Shown here: in pieces, positions 7,846 to 15,560 of the stretch | Layout: each line of letters begins with the position of its first letter | Numbering within the stretch: the first letter of the stretch is position 1 | Origin: Planctomycetota bacterium | Lineage (GTDB): Bacteria > Planctomycetota > GCA-002687715 > DRQF01 | DNA: 64,000 nt | Assembly (NCBI GenBank): GCA_020639295.1 | Contig: JACKGY010000004.1 | Location: forward strand, 434,001 to 498,000 | Direction: 5' to 3' | Translations under genes and position numbers: made by a program | The notes under the pieces: model-generated | Databases searched by the model: none | What the model saw: the letters and a program-made list of their open reading frames with translations, nothing else | Told to the model about the DNA's origin: nothing

Positions 7846-9203
7846 TCGCCATGACCGTGGCCGACATCGCCGCCGCCATCGGCGGTCGCCTCGAGGGCCC
7901 CGGCGGCGAGCTCAGGGTCACCGGTCTGGCCACCGATACCCGTCGCGTGCGCGCCGGCGACTGCTTCTTCGCCCTCGATGGCGCCCGCTTCCGTGGTTCG
8001 GATTTCCTCGACGAGGCCTTCCGCGCCGGCGCCGTGATGGCGGTCAGCTCGCGGCCGCGCCCGGTCTCGGGCCCGGTGATCGAAGCCGCCGACCCGGGCC
8101 AGGCCTTGATCGATCTGGCCACCATCCTGCGTTCCCGGCTGCGTGCCCGGGTCGTGGCGATCACCGGCAGCAACGGCAAGACCACCACCAAGGACGCGCT
8201 CGCCCGGGTGCTGGCCGGTCGGCTCCGCGTGGTCGCGCCCGAGGGCAGCTTCAACAACCGCGTCGGCCTGCCCCTCACCATCGCCCGCGCCGACGAGAAC
8301 ACCGAGGCCCTCGTGCTCGAGCTGGGCACCAGCCTGCCCGGCGAGATCCGTCGGCTGACCGCCGTGGCCCGACCGCAGCACGCCATCTTCACCTCGATCG
8401 GCGCCAGCCATCTCGAGGGTCTGGGCTCGATCGAAGGCGTCCTGGCCGAGAAGCTCGACCTGCTCGCGGGGCTCCAGGACGGTGGCCTCGTCGTGGTGAA
8501 CGGCGACGACCCGATGCTCGCCGGCGCCCGGGTCGCCGAGCGCGTCGCCGCGGCCGGTGGCCGTCTGCTTCGGGTCGGTCTCGGCGCCGACAACGACCTG
8601 GTCGCGATCGAACCCCGGAGCGACGGCGCCCGGAGCAGCTTCGCGCTCGGGCCGGGAGGACCCCGGTTCGAAGCGGCCCTGCCCGGTCGGCACAACCTGG
8701 GCAACCTGCTCGCCGTCGTGGCGATGGCGCGCGAGCTCGGGCTGGACGACGACGAGATCCGCGTCGGCTTCGGCGAACTCCGGCCCTCGCGCTGGCGGAT
8801 GGAGACGGTCGAGCGGGAGGGCGCCACCTACGTCCTCGACTGCTACAACGCCAACCCCTCGTCGATGCGGGCGGCGATCGCCCATCTCGCCGAGCGGCGG
8901 CATCCGGGCCGCAAGATCGCGGTCCTCGGCGACATGCTCGAGCTCGGCGCCGAAAGCGTGGCCCGGCACGAGGAGGTCGGCCTCCGGCTGGCCGAGGCGG
9001 CGCCGGCGCTGGTGGTCCTGGTCGGGCGCGAGATGCGCGCCGCCGAGCCGGTCTGCCGGAGTCTGGGCCTGGAGACGATCCAGGTCGAGAACGTCGTCCA
9101 GGCGCGGGCCGAGCTCCGGCTGCAGCTTCGTCCCGGCGACCTCGTGCTGGTCAAGGGCTCGCGGGGCATGGCGATGGAAGGCCTGCTGGGGGAGGGCTCA
9201 TGA
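7842..9203 (+). CDS. murF: UDP-N-acetylmuramoyl-tripeptide--D-alanyl-D-alanine ligase
   Basis: 453 aa from the ATG overlapping murE's stop. N-terminal substrate domain with GLATDTRRVRAGDCFFAL; ATP-binding GSNGKTTTK at ~109; central signature FNNRVGLPLTIARA; C-terminal DCYNANPSSMRAAI and LVLVKGSRGMAME. MurF adds D-Ala-D-Ala to complete the UDP-MurNAc-pentapeptide. In most bacteria mraY and murD follow; here murF overlaps ftsW directly (ATGA, 9200-9203). Confidence 0.95.
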   Translation: MIAMTVADIAAAIGGRLEGPGGELRVTGLATDTRRVRAGDCFFALDGARFRGSDFLDEAFRAGAVMAVSSRPRPVSGPVIEAADPGQALIDLATILRSRLRARVVAITGSNGKTTTKDALARVLAGRLRVVAPEGSFNNRVGLPLTIARADENTEALVLELGTSLPGEIRRLTAVARPQHAIFTSIGASHLEGLGSIEGVLAEKLDLLAGLQDGGLVVVNGDDPMLAGARVAERVAAAGGRLLRVGLGADNDLVAIEPRSDGARSSFALGPGGPRFEAALPGRHNLGNLLAVVAMARELGLDDDEIRVGFGELRPSRWRMETVEREGATYVLDCYNANPSSMRAAIAHLAERRHPGRKIAVLGDMLELGAESVARHEEVGLRLAEAAPALVVLVGREMRAAEPVCRSLGLETIQVENVVQARAELRLQLRPGDLVLVKGSRGMAMEGLLGEGS

Positions 9204-10387
9204 GCGACTCCGCCATCGGCAAGGGACTGAGCGCCCGCAACAGCGCCGGCTTCATCGGCGCCATCGTGCTCTTCCTGACCCTGCTCGGCCTGCTCCACGT
9301 CATGAGCGCCACGACCGTCGCCGCCCTCAGGGCCGGCGAGGGCATGTCGCGCTTCGTGCTCAAGCAGGCGATCACCGTGGCCGTGGCCTCCGCCGGCGGC
9401 CTCTTCTGCTACCTCTACGGCTATCGGCGCCTGGTCGCCCTCGGCAAGCTGCTGCTGCCGCTGTCCTGGCTCCTGCTCCTGGCCGTGCTCCTCCTGGGCG
9501 AGCGCACCTACGGGGCGCGGCGCTGGATCGACTTCGGCTTCTTCAGCCTCCAGGCCTCCGAGGTGGCGAAGTTCGCCATCGTCCTGGCCGCGGCGCGCTA
9601 CGTCAGCCTGCGCGCCGACCGGATCGACAGCTACCTGCACGGTTTCCTGCCCGCGTTGCGCTGGCTCGCGCCCACCGCCCTGCTGATCGCGGTCGAGCCG
9701 GATTTCGGCACCAGCATGTTCATCCTGGTGATCGGCTTCCTCCTGCTCTTCCTCGGCGGCGTCCGGCTGACCCACATCGTCGCCACCGCCGTGGTGACCC
9801 TGCCGGTCTTCGTGGCGATGATGATCATGAACTTCGATCACATCCTGAAGCGCTTCTCCAACTTCAACGGTGGCGCCCACGAGCAGGTCGAGAATTCGGC
9901 GGCGGTGATGGCGAAGGGAGGACTCGTGGGCGTGGGCATCGGCAGCGGCCGGGCCCAGTTCGGTTTCGTGCCCTTCGTCGAGTCCGACTTCATCTTCGCC
10001 TCGGTCGGCGAGCAGCTCGGCCTCGCCGGCACCTTCGGGCTCCTGCTGCTCTTCGCCCTCTTCTTCTGGCACGGGCTGAAGATCGCCCTCAGGGCCCGCG
10101 ATCGCGCCGGCTTCATCGTCGGCTTCGGGCTGAGCTTCATGATCGTATTCCAGGCCGGCATCAACATGGCCGTGGTGACGGGCATCGTGCCCCCGAAGGG
10201 AATCGGCCTGCCCTTCGTCTCCTACGGCGGCTCCTCCCTGATGATGCTGGGAGCGGCCGTCGGCACCCTGGCCAGCGTGGCTCGTCTCGGTCTCGATGGT
10301 CCTGCGGCGCGCGTCGACGGGGTCGACGCGCCGGATCCGACCGCCGAGTCCTGGGACGACGACCTGGAAGCAGCGATGGAACACTGA
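9200..10387 (+). CDS. ftsW: SEDS peptidoglycan polymerase, FtsW-type
   Basis: 395-aa polytopic membrane protein of the SEDS (FtsW/RodA/SpoVE) family, with about ten hydrophobic segments. Signatures include EPDFGTSMF, GGAHEQVENS and the C-terminal GIVPPKGIGLPFVSYGGSS. SEDS proteins polymerise glycan strands from lipid II with a class B PBP as partner, here the ftsI product. I call FtsW rather than RodA from its place in the dcw cluster; sequence alone does not decide. It has an acidic cytoplasmic C-terminal tail. Confidence 0.9.
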   Translation: MSDSAIGKGLSARNSAGFIGAIVLFLTLLGLLHVMSATTVAALRAGEGMSRFVLKQAITVAVASAGGLFCYLYGYRRLVALGKLLLPLSWLLLLAVLLLGERTYGARRWIDFGFFSLQASEVAKFAIVLAAARYVSLRADRIDSYLHGFLPALRWLAPTALLIAVEPDFGTSMFILVIGFLLLFLGGVRLTHIVATAVVTLPVFVAMMIMNFDHILKRFSNFNGGAHEQVENSAAVMAKGGLVGVGIGSGRAQFGFVPFVESDFIFASVGEQLGLAGTFGLLLLFALFFWHGLKIALRARDRAGFIVGFGLSFMIVFQAGINMAVVTGIVPPKGIGLPFVSYGGSSLMMLGAAVGTLASVARLGLDGPAARVDGVDAPDPTAESWDDDLEAAMEH

Positions 10388-10461
10388 AGGAGAACCGAAC
10401 AAGATCCGGCGCCGAGGCCTCCAATCCCGCCTTGTCGTCTAGTCGCACACGTGAATGAACC

Positions 10462-10508
10462 GAAACCGGAACCGGCCTCCTGACGAGGCCATCATGAGCA
10501 CCGGTTTC
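10462..10508 (+). other. Two nested inverted repeats between ftsW and the LysM gene
   Basis: An outer perfect 8-bp dyad (GAAACCGG at 10462-10469, CCGGTTTC at 10501-10508) encloses an inner hairpin GGCCTC/GAGGCC at 10474-10490. A pyrimidine-rich stretch follows. It may terminate or process the transcript inside the cluster. Confidence 0.4.
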
Positions 10509-10562
10509 CCCCTCTTCCCGGCGCCGGATCTTTCTCTTCTCCTCCTGCGCGGAGTACGAGTC

Positions 10563-11210
10563 ATGGGAATCGAAAAGAAGGCGGCCCTGATCTGTGTCGT
10601 CGTGGTGGCCCTGCTCTTCGGCATCGGCCTGGCGAATCGCGAACACCGTCCCGACACCGAGACGGCGCGAGCCACGCTCGGTCCGGCGAGCTCGGCGGTC
10701 ATCCTGCCGGCGGGTGCCGAAAGCTCGGATCTCGGCGCTGGCCGGAAGGAGCGCTCACCGGCGCCGACGCCCGGTCCTGCCGAAGGCGGGGACGGCGGTC
10801 GGAACGTCGGCGGCGACGCCCTGCCCGGGTTCCGCGAGGTCGTCGTGCTCGCCCGCGACAACTACTGGAAGATCGCCGAGCGGGAACTCGGCGACGCGGC
10901 CCAGTTCCAGCGGATCGCCGATGCCAACCCCGGCGTCGATCCGCGGCGCCTCCGCGTTGGCCAGAAGCTGAGGGTGCCGGCCGTCGCGACCGCGACCAGG
11001 CCGCAGGCGGATGCGAACAGGCCGCGGGAGGAGGCGACGAACCCGGCCGCGGGACGCGAGTACCGGATCAGGAAGGACGAGACCCTGAGCAGCATCGCCG
11101 AAAGGGTCTACGGCAAGAGTTCGCGCTGGCGCGACATCTGGGCCGCCAACCGGACGCGGATTCCCGACCCGAGGCGGATGCGCGCCGGCCTCACCATCGT
11201 CCTGCCCTGA
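10563..11210 (+). CDS. Membrane-anchored protein with two LysM domains
   Basis: 215 aa from ATG 10563, which has a GGAG RBS nine bases upstream; a longer frame from 10455 has no such support. An N-terminal membrane anchor (ALICVVVVALLFGIGLA) is followed by a low-complexity linker and two LysM modules: ~95-143 (VLARDNYWKIAERELGD ... GQKLRVP) and ~160-213 (YRIRKDETLSSIAERVYGK ... GLTIVLP). LysM binds GlcNAc-containing glycans, so the protein probably tethers to periplasmic peptidoglycan. It occupies the place between ftsW and murC where murG usually lies. Confidence 0.85.
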   Translation: MGIEKKAALICVVVVALLFGIGLANREHRPDTETARATLGPASSAVILPAGAESSDLGAGRKERSPAPTPGPAEGGDGGRNVGGDALPGFREVVVLARDNYWKIAERELGDAAQFQRIADANPGVDPRRLRVGQKLRVPAVATATRPQADANRPREEATNPAAGREYRIRKDETLSSIAERVYGKSSRWRDIWAANRTRIPDPRRMRAGLTIVLP

Positions 11211-11223
11211 CCCGCAGGGGCGA

Positions 11224-11250
11224 GGCGCCGCCGGCGCTGCGGGCGGCGCC
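11224..11250 (+). other. GC hairpin between the LysM gene and murC
   Basis: A perfect 9-bp stem (GGCGCCGCC/GGCGGCGCC) lies 14 bases after the LysM stop, with no T-run. It is a possible intrinsic pause or partial terminator before murC. Confidence 0.4.
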
Positions 11251-11313
11251 ACGCGCGCGGTCGTCGTCATCCGTTCGTGGTTCAATGCGCGGACACTTGC
11301 TCCGGAGTCCGCG

Positions 11314-12717
11314 GTGTCGTCCGAGATCCAACACGATCCAGAGGCCCGTCCCGCCGCCTTGCCGGTCGGCGGGCGCGTGCATTTCATCGGCATCGGCGGC
11401 ATCGGCATGTCCGCGGTGGCGCGCCAGCTCGTCGATCGCGGGCACCGGGTCAGCGGTTCGGACGCGGTCGCCTCGTCGGTCACCGAGGCGCTCGTCGCCG
11501 AGGGGATCGACGTGCATCTCGGCCATGCGGCCAAGCAGCTGCCGCGCGGCGCCTGCACCGTGGTCACCACGGCGGCGTTGACCGAGGACAATCCCGAGCT
11601 CCAGGCCGCGCGCCGGCGCAAGCTCCGGGTCCTGCGCTATGGCGAGGCGCTCGATCTGGTCTGCCGCGACCGGCACTGCGTCGCGATCGCCGGCACCCAC
11701 GGCAAGACCACGACCACGGCGATGATCGCCTGGGTCCTGAAGCAGGCCGGGCTCGATCCGGGCGCCGTCGTCGGCGGCATCGTGCCCCAGCTCGGCGGTA
11801 ACGTCCTCCTCGGCCGGGGCCCGGCTTTCGTCACCGAGGCCTGCGAGTACGCCCACTCCTTCCTCCACCTCCGGCCCCGTCACGCGGTCATCACCAACGT
11901 CGGTGACGATCATCTCGACTTCTACCGTTCGCTCGATCGCCTGCGGGCCGCCTTCCGCCAGTTCGTCGAGTCGCTGCCGGCGGACGGCCTCCTGGTGACC
12001 TCGTCGCGAGCCGCGCGCGACCTCGATCTGCGCGGGGTGCTCCGGGCGCGCCTGCTCACCCTGGGCGCCAAGCACCACGACGTCCGCATGCTCGATCGCG
12101 AACGCGGCTTCCAGCTCCTGATGCCGGACGGCGAACGTTCGGGCGAGCTGCGGTTGCGCATCCCGGGGCGGCACAATCGCTTCGACGCCGCCCTCGCCGC
12201 CACGCTCTGTCGTCGGGCCTTCGATCTGTCCTTCGCCACCATCACCGCGGCGCTGGCCGAATTCGAGGGTGTGGAGCGGCGCTTCAGGGTCCTCGTGGAT
12301 CGTCCCGAGCGCAGCATCGTCGACGACTACGCCCATCATCCCGCCGAGGTCGAGGCGACGCTCCTGGCCGCGCGCGAGCGCTTTCCCGATCGCCGCCTGG
12401 TCGCGGTCTTCCAGCCGCACCTCGCCGATCGCGTCCGCCGACACCGCGCCGGCTTCCTCAACGCCCTGGCCTATGCCGACGAGGTCGAGGTCCTGCGCGA
12501 CTACCAGGTGGTGGGCCGGGACGAGGCCGATCGGGGCGGCGCCGCGATCCTGAGCGAGGCCTTCCACAGCCTCGGCATGCGCATTCCCTGCCATGCCGAC
12601 CTCGACTCGGCCTTCCGGAGCATCAGCGCGCGCCCGGCCCAGGGGGAGGTCTTCTGCATCATGGGGGCGGGCGACATCGGGGAGCTGAGCCTTGAGCTGG
12701 CGCGCGCGCTACGCTGA
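11314..12717 (+). CDS. murC: UDP-N-acetylmuramate--L-alanine ligase
   Basis: 467 aa from GTG 11314, with GGAG seven bases upstream. It opens with the Rossmann-like UDP-binding motif HFIGIGGIGMSAVA, carries the ATP loop GTHGKTTTT at ~127-135 and typical downstream motifs (EACEYAHSFLHL, VGDDHLDFY, DDYAHHPAEVEATL, FQPH, GAGDI). MurC adds L-Ala to UDP-MurNAc. murB starts inside its 3' end (26-bp overlap). Confidence 0.96.
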   Translation: MSSEIQHDPEARPAALPVGGRVHFIGIGGIGMSAVARQLVDRGHRVSGSDAVASSVTEALVAEGIDVHLGHAAKQLPRGACTVVTTAALTEDNPELQAARRRKLRVLRYGEALDLVCRDRHCVAIAGTHGKTTTTAMIAWVLKQAGLDPGAVVGGIVPQLGGNVLLGRGPAFVTEACEYAHSFLHLRPRHAVITNVGDDHLDFYRSLDRLRAAFRQFVESLPADGLLVTSSRAARDLDLRGVLRARLLTLGAKHHDVRMLDRERGFQLLMPDGERSGELRLRIPGRHNRFDAALAATLCRRAFDLSFATITAALAEFEGVERRFRVLVDRPERSIVDDYAHHPAEVEATLLAARERFPDRRLVAVFQPHLADRVRRHRAGFLNALAYADEVEVLRDYQVVGRDEADRGGAAILSEAFHSLGMRIPCHADLDSAFRSISARPAQGEVFCIMGAGDIGELSLELARALR

Positions 12718-13582
12718 GATCCTCGACGAGGATCGCTCGCTCGCCGAGCTGACCACCTGGAAGATCGGTGGTCGCGCGCGTTCCTTCCTGATGCCGCGTA
12801 GCGAGGCCGAAGCGCTCGCCCTGCAGGCCGACCTCGCCGCCGCGGGCGTCACCCCGCTGATCCTCGGCGGTGGGGCCAACCTGCTGATCGACGACGCCGA
12901 GCACGAGCGGCCGATCATCCATCTCGGCGCGCTCGCCGCGATCGAGGAGGAGGGCGACTGCCTGCGCGTCCAGGCCGGGCATCCCTTCCTGCGCCTGGTG
13001 GCCGAGGCCGCGCGCGTCGGCCGCTCCGGGCTCGAGGGCCTCGCCGGCATCCCCGGTCAGATGGGCGGCATCTGCCGGATGAACGCCGGCGGTCGCTGGG
13101 GTGAGATCAAGGATCTGATCGAGCAGGTGGTGGTGGCCACGCCGGCGGGCGAGCGCCTCATCCTGGCTCGCGACGAATGCGGCTTCGGCTATCGCCGCTC
13201 CGCCATCGACGGGCTGATCATGGCGGTGGTCCTGCGCCTCGGGCGCGGCGATCCGGATCGTCTGCGCGCGAGCGCAGCCGAGCACCTGCGCATCAAGGCC
13301 GCGGCCCAGCCGCTGAAGCTGCCGAGCGGTGGCTGCTGTTTCGCGAACCCCGCGGAGATCTCCGCCGGACGCCTGGTCGACGAGCTGGGTCTGAAGGGCG
13401 AGCGTCGTGGCGACGCGCAGATCTCCGAGCAGCACGGCAACTTCATCGTCAATCTCGGCCGGGCCCGCTTTGCCGAGGTGATGGAACTGATCGAACTGAT
13501 CGAACGCGAGGCCCTCGATCGCCGCGGCATCCGGCTCAGGCGCGAGATCGGCATCTGGCGCGGCCCCGCCGCCTGCGGCTAG
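12692..13582 (+). CDS. murB: UDP-N-acetylenolpyruvoylglucosamine reductase
   Basis: 296 aa from TTG 12692, which has GGGGAG seven bases upstream and overlaps murC by 26 bases. FAD-binding signatures: TTWKIGGRA, ILGGGANLLI and GLEGLAGIPGQMGG. The segment GGCCFANP is where E. coli MurB has its catalytic serine (GSFFKNP); a cysteine stands there in this protein. C-terminal SAGRLVDELGLKG and ISEQHGNFIVNLG match the compact (type II) form. MurB reduces UDP-GlcNAc-enolpyruvate to UDP-MurNAc. Confidence 0.94.
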   Translation: MSWRARYAEILDEDRSLAELTTWKIGGRARSFLMPRSEAEALALQADLAAAGVTPLILGGGANLLIDDAEHERPIIHLGALAAIEEEGDCLRVQAGHPFLRLVAEAARVGRSGLEGLAGIPGQMGGICRMNAGGRWGEIKDLIEQVVVATPAGERLILARDECGFGYRRSAIDGLIMAVVLRLGRGDPDRLRASAAEHLRIKAAAQPLKLPSGGCCFANPAEISAGRLVDELGLKGERRGDAQISEQHGNFIVNLGRARFAEVMELIELIEREALDRRGIRLRREIGIWRGPAACG

Positions 13583-13594
13583 GGCGCGCGCAAG

Positions 13595-13610
13595 CGCAGC
13601 CGGGGCTGCG
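13595..13610 (+). terminator. Short hairpin after murB
   Basis: A 6-bp stem CGCAGC/GCTGCG with a 4-nt loop, 12 bases after the murB stop, without a T-run. Weak support as a terminator. Confidence 0.3.
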
Positions 13611-13721
13611 GGATCCGGCCGCGGGCGGCGAGTCCAGCCGATCTGTCCCCTTCGCCCCTTAGGGTGCCGGAACGGGTCAAGGGAGACCCGCCGCGCTGGC
13701 CTTCAACCGAAAGGAATCCTC

Positions 13722-13964
13722 ATGGACGCTGGAAAGTACATCGACCGTCGCCTGCATCCCGTTCGCGTCGCCATCGGCCTCCTCAACCACGAGCTGGAGC
13801 TCGCCGGCGGCGAGACCGTCGTGACCATCGACAAGGAGACGCTGCGCAGCATCGTCGAGACGACCCAGCTCTTCGTCGAGGACTTCGACCGCAGCCTCGG
13901 CAAGCTGAAGGAGAAGAGCAACAAGCACTTCATGAACACCGCCGCCGCCACCAAGGTCGGCTGA
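13722..13964 (+). CDS. Small hypothetical protein (80 aa) between murB and ftsQ
   Basis: 80 aa with a clear start: AAAGGA nine bases before ATG 13722. The product is soluble and probably all-helical (MDAGKYIDRRLHPVRVAIGL; ETLRSIVETTQLFVEDFDRS; LGKLKEKSNKHF). No family is recognised. It has its own upstream gap (139 bp) and a downstream hairpin, so it may be a separate transcription unit inside the cluster, at the place where ddl often lies. Confidence 0.65.
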   Translation: MDAGKYIDRRLHPVRVAIGLLNHELELAGGETVVTIDKETLRSIVETTQLFVEDFDRSLGKLKEKSNKHFMNTAAATKVG

Positions 13965-13986
13965 GCCCGATTTCGTGAAGGCGCGC

Positions 13987-14031
13987 GAACCGGGGCGGCG
14001 TCGAGGACGCCGTCTCGCCGCCTCCCGGTTC
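13987..14031 (+). terminator. Hairpin after the 80-aa ORF
   Basis: A long inverted repeat, GAACCGGG-GCGGCG against CGCCGC-CTCCCGGTTC, with a two-base bulge and a small inner stem, 22 bases past the stop. It is probably the terminator of the 80-aa gene. Confidence 0.5.
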
Positions 14032-14079
14032 TGCATCCCCCCCGGCCGCGACGCGATCCGCGGCGAGCCGCTGCGAGGA

Positions 14080-14108
14080 TGAAGCGCGGGGCCGCGGGCT
14101 GTTAGGCT
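14080..14108 (+). promoter_or_regulatory. Putative promoter of the ftsQ-like gene (TGAAGC-17-TAGGCT)
   Basis: TGAAGC at 14080-14085 and TAGGCT at 14103-14108 are separated by 17 bases and lie 20 bp before the ATG. The same TGRAGC-17-TAGGNT layout precedes coaD and the lipoprotein at 40754. Confidence 0.4.
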
Positions 14109-14128
14109 CGCGGGCGGAGGAGCCCTGA

Positions 14129-15049
14129 ATGGCGCGGAAGCCGAAGAGTCAGAAGGTCGATCCCGAGCCGAGCGTAGCGCGCGGCCAGGTACCGGCCGCG
14201 CTCCTCTTGCTCGTCGCGCTGGTCGTCCTGGCCTCCTACCTGTTCAAGAGCCGCGCGGACGATCCGCGCTACGCCATCGACCTCGATCGCGCCATCGACG
14301 AGGCCGTCGCCGGTCATCCGGACGCCGAGAGCATCAGCGCCTCCCTGCGCGGGCAGCTCGCCGGCCTGGCCGACGGGGCGAACATCCTCGCCAGCGGACT
14401 CACCAGCCGGATCGAGGAGGTTCTCGCCCGCAATCCCTGGGTCAAGAAGGTCAAGGGCACGCGCCGGGTCTTTCCCGGTCGCCTGGAACTCGACATCGAA
14501 CTCCGCGAGCCCTACGCCGAACTCGAGGTCGGCGGGCGCTACCTGCTGGTCGACGAGGATGGTGAGGTCCTGCCCCAGGCCTACGACGAATCCCGCGGTC
14601 TCGCCCGGCGCCTCGTCCTCCATCCCGACGGCGACCCCCAGGCTCCGGTCGGCGCCTGGGAGGATGCCTGGCTGCGCGATGCGATCAGGAACGGCGTCCA
14701 GGTCTGGCGCGATCTCGAGGCGCTCGACCTTGGCGAACTGGTAGACCTTCTGGGCGCGGCCGGCGTCGTCGCCATCGACATCTCCAACCACGCGGGCCGG
14801 CTCGATCGAGCCAAGGCCGAGCTGAGCCTGATCTCGGCCCATACCCGGATCGTGCCGGGCAGCGCCCACGCCGTACCCTTCGTGATCCGCTGGGGACGCT
14901 CGACGATCCACCACCTCTCCGCCATCGAACTGTCGCCGCGGCGCAAGCTCGAGAACCTGAAGATCCTCTTCTCCAGCCGCCCCCGTGGCTTCGATGGCCT
15001 GCACGCGGTCGATCTCCGCTTCGACGACCCGATCGCCAGCGATCCCTGA
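14129..15049 (+). CDS. ftsQ: FtsQ-like division protein with POTRA-type domain
   Basis: 306-aa bitopic protein: basic cytoplasmic N-terminus (MARKPKSQK), one membrane segment (~21-38, VPAALLLLVALVVLASYLF), then a periplasmic part. NPWVKKVKGTRRVFPGRL ... LREPYAELEVGGRYLLVDEDG matches the POTRA-beta junction of FtsQ/DivIB, where a 'wV..v.v.r.fP..l.v.v.Er.P.a' pattern is followed by 'lvd..G.v'. The C-terminus (LENLKILFSSRPRGFDGLHA) resembles FtsQ's Tyr/Asp-containing end region. It is the last dcw gene here; ftsA and ftsZ do not follow. Confidence 0.72.
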   Translation: MARKPKSQKVDPEPSVARGQVPAALLLLVALVVLASYLFKSRADDPRYAIDLDRAIDEAVAGHPDAESISASLRGQLAGLADGANILASGLTSRIEEVLARNPWVKKVKGTRRVFPGRLELDIELREPYAELEVGGRYLLVDEDGEVLPQAYDESRGLARRLVLHPDGDPQAPVGAWEDAWLRDAIRNGVQVWRDLEALDLGELVDLLGAAGVVAIDISNHAGRLDRAKAELSLISAHTRIVPGSAHAVPFVIRWGRSTIHHLSAIELSPRRKLENLKILFSSRPRGFDGLHAVDLRFDDPIASDP

Positions 15050-15520
15050 TCCGGCGCTCCGGGGCGCCGTCGACGGCAGTCGGGCTTGGGATGCGCAGCG
15101 GGCGCTGCGCGGTCCACCCGGAGCTTGGGTACGCCGCCGCTCGGAGCCTGGATGCGTAGCCGTTCGGAGCCTGGATGCGCAGCCGCTCGGAGCGCCAGCC
15201 GCTGGCTGGCCTAGTCGGACTCGCCGGTTGCGTGCCTTCGCGACGGCAAGCCCACCGCCCTTGGATTCATCTTCGTCTCGGATACATCGACGAAGAGCCG
15301 GCCGGCGGCCGGCGGTCCTGCCGGCTGGGCAGCCGGCGCTCCGAAGCACGATCGGCCTCCTGCCGGCTGGGCAGCGGGCGCTCCGGGGCGCGGTCGATGG
15401 CAATCGGGCTTGGGATGCGCAGCGGGCGCTGCGCAGTCCACCCGGAGCTTGGGATGCGCAGCGGGCGCTGCGCGGTCCGAGCAGGCCGCGCGCCGGAGCA
15501 CTCGTCGTCGAGGTGGGGGC
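15050..15520. repeat. Intergenic mosaic of hairpin-forming repeat modules
   Basis: The gap holds modules that recur elsewhere in the window. Module C is GCGCAGCGGGCGCTGCGC (near 15091, 15417 and 15454), B is CCAGCCGCTGGCTGG followed by CCTAGT (near 15194), E is GCCGGCCGGCGGCCGGC-like and A is GCCGGCTGGGCAGCCGGC followed by GCTCC (near 15330 and 15363). Each is a near-perfect palindrome with a 2-5 nt loop. Open frames through the region only translate the repeats (recurring RSERQPLAG, AAPAAHP peptides) and are not genes. Confidence 0.85.
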
Positions 15521-15524
15521 GGGA

Positions 15525-15530
15525 TAGGAT
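15525..15530 (+). promoter_or_regulatory. -10 box TAGGAT before the 723-aa membrane protein
   Basis: TAGGAT lies just after the repeat mosaic. Transcription starting about 7 bp on would give either a leaderless GTG start at 15537 or a 24-nt leader to ATG 15561 carrying GAGGAG. No clear -35 is seen. Confidence 0.35.
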
Positions 15531-15560
15531 CGGGGCGTGAACGAGGAGCGAGCGAAGAGC

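Noticed and set aside
15050..15540. Small genes in the repeat mosaics (peptides such as RSERQPLAG and AAPAAHP)
   Set aside because: The same peptides appear in many frames wherever the modules occur and are only translations of the palindromes.
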